A stretch of DNA of 64,000 bases from Plantactinospora endophytica. GTDB taxonomy: Bacteria > Actinomycetota > Actinomycetes > Mycobacteriales > Micromonosporaceae. Shown in pieces: positions 59,866-64,000 of the stretch (positions are counted from its first letter, which is position 1; each line of letters begins with the position of its first letter). The notes beneath the pieces are model-generated. The model saw only the letters and a program-made list of their open reading frames with translations, did not search any database and was not told the DNA's origin. The position numbers and the translations under genes were made by a program. The stretch spans positions 372,001 to 436,000 of the forward strand of contig NZ_BONW01000016.1 in the NCBI RefSeq assembly GCF_016862915.1, written 5' to 3'.

Positions 59866-60807
59866 ATGGACGCGCTGACCGGCCTACTCGACGGGCCCCG
59901 GGCCCGGGGCGCCTTCCTGCTCCGCTCGGTGCTCGAACCGCCCTGGTCGCTACGGATCCAGGACGAGGCGCCGCTGACGCTGGTGGTGATGGTCCGGGGC
60001 AGCGCCGTCGTGCTGCCCGACGTCGGCGACGTCCGGTCGCTCGGGGTGGGGGACGTGGCGATCATCCGTGGCCCGGAGCCGTACACCGTCGCCGACGATC
60101 CGGGGACCGCACCGCAGGTGGTGATCCACCCGGGCCAGCGCTGTACGACGGTCCAGGGCGAGAGCCTGGCCCAGGCGATGGACCTGGGCGTCCGCACCTG
60201 GGGCAACCGCCCGGACGGCTCGACGGTGCTGCTCACCGGCACGTACCAGTTGGACGGCGAGATCGGCCGGCGGCTGCTCACGGCCCTGCCGCCGCTGCTG
60301 GTGCTGCCCGAGCACGGGCGGCTCAGCCCGCTGCTGACGTTGATCGGCGACGAGATCGTCAAGGACGAGCCCGGGCAGGAGGCGATCCTCGACCGGCTCC
60401 TCGACCTGCTGCTGGTGGCGGTGCTCCGGACCTGGTTCGCCCGCCCCGAGGTCGAGGCGCCGGCCTGGTTCCGGGCGTACGGCGATCCGGTGGTGGGGCG
60501 GGCGCTGCGGATGCTGCACCACAACCCGTCGTACGCCTGGACGGTCGCGTCACTGGCCGCCGCGACCGGCGTCTCCCGGGCCGGCCTGTCCCGCAGGTTC
60601 ACCGATCTGGTCGGCGAGCCGCCGATGACGTACCTGACCGGCTGGCGGCTGGCGCTCGCGGCCGACCTGCTACGCGAGCCGGACAGTACGGTCGCCTCGG
60701 TCGCCCGACAGGTCGGCTACGGCAGTCCGTTCGCGCTGAGCACCGCCTTCAAGCGGGAACGGGGCGTCAGCCCGCACCAGTACCGGATCGGCGCCCCGCG
60801 CGGATAG
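59866..60807 (+). CDS. AraC-family regulator with cupin sensor domain
   Basis: 313 residues. The N-terminal half is a cupin_6-type sensor (PPWSLRIQDEAPLTLVVMVR, GVGDVAIIRGPEPYTVADDP); the C-terminal about 100 residues hold two AraC helix-turn-helices (VASLAAATGVSRAGLSRRFT and VASVARQVGYGSPFALSTAF). This pairing is common next to redox enzymes of the NmrA/SDR type, where the regulator controls the divergent reductase. The last codons merge into a 51-bp tandem repeat. Confidence 0.9.
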   Translation: MDALTGLLDGPRARGAFLLRSVLEPPWSLRIQDEAPLTLVVMVRGSAVVLPDVGDVRSLGVGDVAIIRGPEPYTVADDPGTAPQVVIHPGQRCTTVQGESLAQAMDLGVRTWGNRPDGSTVLLTGTYQLDGEIGRRLLTALPPLLVLPEHGRLSPLLTLIGDEIVKDEPGQEAILDRLLDLLLVAVLRTWFARPEVEAPAWFRAYGDPVVGRALRMLHHNPSYAWTVASLAAATGVSRAGLSRRFTDLVGEPPMTYLTGWRLALAADLLREPDSTVASVARQVGYGSPFALSTAFKRERGVSPHQYRIGAPRG

Positions 60808-60950
60808 CGGCGGCGAGCCGGGGTGGCCGTCGGCGGTCGTCGGGTCGGCTACGGATAGCGGCGGCGAGCCGGGGCGGCCGTCAGCGGTCGTCGGGTCGGC
60901 TGCGGCTCGCGGCGGCGGGCCGGGGTGGCCGTCAGCGGTCGTCGAGTTGG
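60801..60950. repeat. 51-bp tandem repeat, about three copies, between convergent genes
   Basis: Units 60801-60851, 60852-60902 and 60903-about 60950. Copies 1 and 2 differ at few positions; copy 3 is more diverged. Copy 1 contains the AraC stop codon and copy 3 the 3' end of the hypothetical gene on the other strand; each copy keeps a minus-strand D-D-R-stop. Confidence 0.85.
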
Positions 60951-61366
60951 CCGTCGAACGGGTCGTGGCCGAGCAGGTCGAGGAACGCCTCCCGCAGGTC
61001 GATCCGGATCGACTCGCCGGCCGCGGCATGCTCCCGGACGTGTTGGAACAGCGGCGTCAACCGGCGGATCTCGTCGGCGGAGACCACCGCCACCAGCGGG
61101 ACGAGGCCGTCTCCCCGGTCGATCTCGACGCTGACGATGCCGGTGGCGGGGATCGCGGAGAACCGGAACGGGCCCAGTCGGTCCACGGTCACCGCCGGGG
61201 TACCGGTGCCGTGCCGTGCCGCCCGCAGCGCCGCGACCCGTTCGAGCTGGTACTGGGCCAACTCCCGCAACGTCGTCGACTTCTCCGGATCGTCCCTGAT
61301 CGCCCGTAGTCGGCGCTCGACGTCGTCGAGGTCGGCCGAACCGTCGTCTTCCCGCGAGCCTCGCAT
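60932..61366 (-). CDS. Hypothetical protein
   Basis: 144 residues, not recognised. The N-terminal half is a charged helix (DLDDVERRLRAIRDDPEKST, then LRELAQYQLERVAALRAARH) that could be a coiled coil; the C-terminal half looks alpha/beta (RFSAIPATGIVSVEIDRGDG, VAVVSADEIRRLTPLFQHVR). There is no signal or membrane segment. ATG 61366 directly follows an in-frame GTG and neither has a clear ribosome site. Coding is supported by codon bias and length. The end of the gene has been duplicated in the adjoining 51-bp repeat. Confidence 0.6.
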   Translation of the reverse strand: MRGSREDDGSADLDDVERRLRAIRDDPEKSTTLRELAQYQLERVAALRAARHGTGTPAVTVDRLGPFRFSAIPATGIVSVEIDRGDGLVPLVAVVSADEIRRLTPLFQHVREHAAAGESIRIDLREAFLDLLGHDPFDGQLDDR

Positions 61367-61524
61367 CACCGAAGGCTATCGATCCAGCCTCCGTGCTTGT
61401 CGCACAGGCAGTGCGAAGGGATTCACAAGGGAAAAGGTTTGCCTATGGCACTCTCGCCCTTCCCGAGCCGACGGCACGCCGCTGGAGATCAGGGTTGGCG
61501 AGGGGCTCGGCACCGTACCCGTGG

Positions 61525-63936
61525 TCATCGGCCGACGCCGGGCTCACCGACCTGGTCGAGGCTCGCCACGATCCGTTCGCTGGTGATCGGCAGGTCGCGT
61601 ACCCGGACCGACAGCGCGTCCGCGACGGCGTTGGCGATGGCGGCGGCCGTCGGGCCCTGTGCCGCCTCGCCGGCGCCGACCGAGGGCTCCGCCGGCCGCT
61701 CCACCAGGTGTACGTCCACCTGCGGCACCTCGCTGAACCGCAGGATCGGATAGCTCTCCCAGTCCGCGCTGGTGACCCGCCACCTGTCGAACCGGACCCG
61801 TTCCTTCAGGGTCCAACTCGCTGCCTGCACCGCGCCGCCCTCGATCTGGTTGCGTACCCCGTCGGGGTTCACCACCCGTCCCACGTCGACGACCAGCGTC
61901 AGCCGGCGCAGCCGTACCTCGTGCACCGCCTCCACCTCGGCCAGCACCGCGCAGTACGCCCCACGGTCCTTGTAGCGGGCGAAGCCGATGCCGTGGCCGA
62001 CGTTCTCCTCGGTCCCGCGCCGCGCCCAGCCGCCCAGCTCGGCGGCGGTGCCAACCACCTCCCGGGCCCGGGGATCGGCGAGCTGCGCCAGCCGGTAGGC
62101 CACCGGGTCCGCCCCGGCGGCCAGCGCGAGTTCGTCCATGAAGGACTCGATCGCGAAGACGTTGGTGAACGCGCCGAGGGAGCGCAGCGAGGAGGAACGC
62201 AGTGCGGTCCGCAGCGCCCGGTGGCCGGTGATCCGCCGCTGCGGGAAGGTGTAGATCGGCCAGGCGTTGCGGGTCGTCCCGCCACCGCCCCAGGCCGGCG
62301 GATCGGCCGCCGGTGGCGTCGGGCCGGACCGGTCCCGGTGGGTGGCGGCGAGCAGCCCCGGGCTGCCGGCGTAACCGGGCCGGGCGGTGTGCCCCTGGCT
62401 CCACACGTCGTAGTCCCAGGTGAGCACCGCTCCGGTGGCGTCGACGCCGGCCTCGATCTCGGCCACCATCGCCGAGCCGAAGGGTGCCCAGGTCAGCTCG
62501 TCGCGGCGGCTCCACCGTACGTGCACCGGCCGGCCGGGGACGGCGCGGGCCAGCAGTACCGCGTCGAAGGCAGCGTCGTCCGCGCCGTTGTGCCCGTAGC
62601 TGCCGGCGCTCTCCACGTGCCGTACCCCGACCCGGTCCGCGTCGAGTTCCAGGACCGTCGCGATCGCCCGTTGCAGCCCGTGGATGCCCTGGCTGTGGCT
62701 CCACACGCTGACCGCCGACCCGTCCTCGGCCCACCGGGCGGCGCCGCAGCTCGGCGCCATCGACGCGTGCGCCAGGAACGGCCGGCTGTAGCTCGCCGAC
62801 AACCGTCGGACCACCTGACCGACGACGTCGGCCCTCACGTCGCCCTCGACGGTCGACGGTGCCGTACCGCCCGGCGCAGCAGTGCCCGGCACGGCACCGC
62901 CCGACGAAGCACCGCCCGCACCGCCCGGCGCAGCACCGTTCGGCGATGCACCGCCCGGCGCGACACCGTTCGGCCCCGGCCCCGGCCCCGGCCCCGGCCC
63001 CGGCCCCGGCCCCGGCCCCGGCCCCGGCCCCGGCCCCGGCCCCGGTGCCGGGGACGGGGACGGCCGGCCCGGCTCCGCGACCTCGACGGACTCGACCGGT
63101 CCCGCCCGGAGGAAGCCGGCGATGTCGTCCTCGTCCGGCAGAGTCGGCTCCTCGTGCCAGCGGGCGGCGGCGGCCAACGCCGAGGCGGCCCGTTCGGCGT
63201 TCTGCTCGCCCTCGGCGACGACGCCGAGGAAGTCGCCGTCCCGGACCACCGCCTGCACTCCGGGCAGCGCACGCGCTGCGGCGGTGTCGACCTCGACCAG
63301 GGTCGCCGCCGGAGACGGTGGCCGGACCACCCGTCCGGAGAGCTGTCCGGGCAGCGCGAGATCCTGGATGAAGCGGGGTCGGCCGGTGACCTTGTCGGGC
63401 AGGTCCAGCCGGGGCACGCTGGTGCCCGACCAGCGCGCCTCGTGCACCGGCCTGGGCCGGACCGTGCCGGTCACCGCCCGGTCGAGGTCGACCCGGTCGG
63501 CCAGTTCGCCGTACGACGTCTGCCGCGCACCGGACGCGTCGCCGATCACCCCGTCCCGGACGGTGACGGTACCCGGATCGAGGGCCAACGCCGCCACCGC
63601 CTCGGCGACGAACAGCGCCCGTACCTCGGCACACACCTGGCGGACCGCCGCCCCGGAGTCGCTGACGGACAGGCTGCCGGCGGTCAGCCCCTCGTCGGGC
63701 CCCTCGGTGGTGCTGGCCGCCGCCATCCGCACGGCGGCGAGGTCGACGTCGAGTTCGTCGGCGGCGAGCTGGGCGAGGGCGGTCAGGATGCCCTGGCCCA
63801 ACTCCACCTTGCCGACCCGCACCGTGATGGTGTTGTCCCGGTGCACCGTGACCCAGCGGCCGAGCCGGGGGTTGGCGACCAGTCCTCGGGGCAGCGGCGG
63901 CGGAGCCGGTGCGACCTCCTGGTGGTGCACGCTCAC
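61525..63936 (-). CDS. Molybdenum hydroxylase large subunit (xanthine/aldehyde oxidase family)
   Basis: 803 residues from GTG 63936. Molybdopterin-binding domain patterns are visible: ITVRVGKVELGQGILTALAQ near residue 40, RPFLAHASMAPSCGAARW, LRSLGAFTNVFAIESFMDEL, and the catalytic Glu in GAGEAAQGPTAAAIANAVAD near the C-terminus. The closest type is the single-subunit IorB/isoquinoline-oxidoreductase or aldehyde-dehydrogenase large chain, which hydroxylates N-heterocycles or aldehydes. A low-complexity insert of about 80 residues (Gly-Pro repeats, then Gly/Ala-rich) splits two domains near residues 298-375 and is unusual. The start overlaps an upstream stop (GTGA), consistent with a preceding 2Fe-2S subunit gene. 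Confidence 0.85.
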   Translation of the reverse strand: MSVHHQEVAPAPPPLPRGLVANPRLGRWVTVHRDNTITVRVGKVELGQGILTALAQLAADELDVDLAAVRMAAASTTEGPDEGLTAGSLSVSDSGAAVRQVCAEVRALFVAEAVAALALDPGTVTVRDGVIGDASGARQTSYGELADRVDLDRAVTGTVRPRPVHEARWSGTSVPRLDLPDKVTGRPRFIQDLALPGQLSGRVVRPPSPAATLVEVDTAAARALPGVQAVVRDGDFLGVVAEGEQNAERAASALAAAARWHEEPTLPDEDDIAGFLRAGPVESVEVAEPGRPSPSPAPGPGPGPGPGPGPGPGPGPGPGPGPNGVAPGGASPNGAAPGGAGGASSGGAVPGTAAPGGTAPSTVEGDVRADVVGQVVRRLSASYSRPFLAHASMAPSCGAARWAEDGSAVSVWSHSQGIHGLQRAIATVLELDADRVGVRHVESAGSYGHNGADDAAFDAVLLARAVPGRPVHVRWSRRDELTWAPFGSAMVAEIEAGVDATGAVLTWDYDVWSQGHTARPGYAGSPGLLAATHRDRSGPTPPAADPPAWGGGGTTRNAWPIYTFPQRRITGHRALRTALRSSSLRSLGAFTNVFAIESFMDELALAAGADPVAYRLAQLADPRAREVVGTAAELGGWARRGTEENVGHGIGFARYKDRGAYCAVLAEVEAVHEVRLRRLTLVVDVGRVVNPDGVRNQIEGGAVQAASWTLKERVRFDRWRVTSADWESYPILRFSEVPQVDVHLVERPAEPSVGAGEAAQGPTAAAIANAVADALSVRVRDLPITSERIVASLDQVGEPGVGR
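62972..63045. repeat. (GGCCCC)12 hexanucleotide repeat inside the molybdenum hydroxylase gene
   Basis: About 12 perfect copies of GGCCCC (GGGGCC on the coding strand) encode an uninterrupted Gly-Pro run. A perfect hexamer array changes length easily without a frameshift and can form G-quadruplexes on the coding strand. Confidence 0.95.
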
Positions 63937-64000
63937 CGTCCCGCCCCTGTTCCGGCCCCGCCCACGCCGGTCGCGGCGCCGTTCGTCCCGCTTCCGTCCA
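63933..64000 (-). CDS. C-terminal tail of an upstream gene, probably the 2Fe-2S subunit
   Basis: The minus strand from the window edge is open in one frame ending in a Gly/Ala-rich tail (TNGAATGVGGAGTGAGR) and TGA at 63935-63933, overlapping the GTG start of the hydroxylase large subunit by three bases. IorAB-type operons place the small iron-sulfur subunit here. Only 22 residues are visible, so the identity is inferred from context. Confidence 0.45.
   Translation of the reverse strand, partial: DGSGTNGAATGVGGAGTGAGR

Noticed and set aside
61455-61545. A + strand reading SRADGTPLEIRVGEGLGT that looks protein-like near the end of the molybdenum hydroxylase gene.
   Set aside because: No start or ribosome site, about 25 residues only, and it runs into the antisense of a real gene; it may be a gene relic but cannot be supported.
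62972-63045. The GGCCCC array as a possible CRISPR-like or structural repeat.
   Set aside because: It is an uninterrupted hexamer microsatellite inside a reading frame, with no spacers.
1-64000. Search by eye for tRNA, rRNA, CRISPR arrays, IS ends, att sites and phage genes.
   Set aside because: Nothing convincing was found; no direct-repeat-flanked integrase or transposase is present.

Overview
High-GC actinobacterial chromosome, most like a Micromonosporaceae member. This is inferred from very strong third-position G/C, GTG and TTG starts, a SARP-type regulator, a mycothiol-dependent-type enzyme and many ECF/LuxR regulators. I see no rRNA, tRNA, CRISPR array, insertion sequence or phage gene. 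The window is an accessory-style patchwork of small regulated units.

Layout. 1-4.9 kb: the tail of a beta-lactamase-fold serine hydrolase, then a coupled pair (a ketosynthase III fused to a haem-oxygenase-like diiron domain, plus an unknown protein) and a Tat-exported PhoX/DUF839 protein. 5-7.7 kb: a Cmx-type phenicol exporter behind a candidate leader peptide, and a divergent XRE regulator/methionine aminopeptidase pair around a palindrome. 8.3-12 kb: a large secreted GH87-type alpha-1,3-glucanase. 12.1-13.6 kb: two decayed genes lying tail to tail (methyltransferase scrap, broken MFS exporter). 13.6-16 kb: a gentisate-pathway operon (FAD monooxygenase, gentisate dioxygenase) with an 8+8 bp palindrome upstream. 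16.4-20.9 kb: secreted esterase, VOC protein, ECF sigma factor with SnoaL-like tail, a maleylpyruvate-isomerase-family protein carrying a rare TTA codon, and an RraA-like aldolase. 20.9-29.4 kb: SARP/NB-ARC/TPR regulator, GH16 glucanase with three discoidin domains, and GH20 hexosaminidase. With GH87 these enzymes would attack alpha-glucan, beta-glucan and chitin, which suggests fungal cell walls.

29.6-34.8 kb is the most system-like region. An ECF sigma factor, a small unknown protein and a TPR-CHAT protease lie in one orientation, and a cytoplasmic subtilisin (S8) converges on them. Both proteases keep their catalytic residues. This looks like a signalling or conflict module built from two proteases and a dedicated sigma factor.

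35-41.3 kb: SH3-type lipoprotein; response regulator/histidine kinase divergent from a MacB-like ABC exporter. 41.4-50.6 kb: a LacI repressor divergent from a complete Liv-type ABC importer followed by a secreted LamG protein and a secreted sugar dehydrogenase, with twin LacI-type operators between. 50.7-60.8 kb: small tyrosine phosphatase, a second two-component pair, two small unknown proteins, a CPBP protease, a DrrAB-type exporter behind an 11-bp-phased TGG array, an MFS exporter, and an NmrA-like reductase divergent from an AraC regulator. 60.8-64 kb: a 51-bp tandem repeat, a hypothetical protein and a molybdenum hydroxylase large subunit running off the window.
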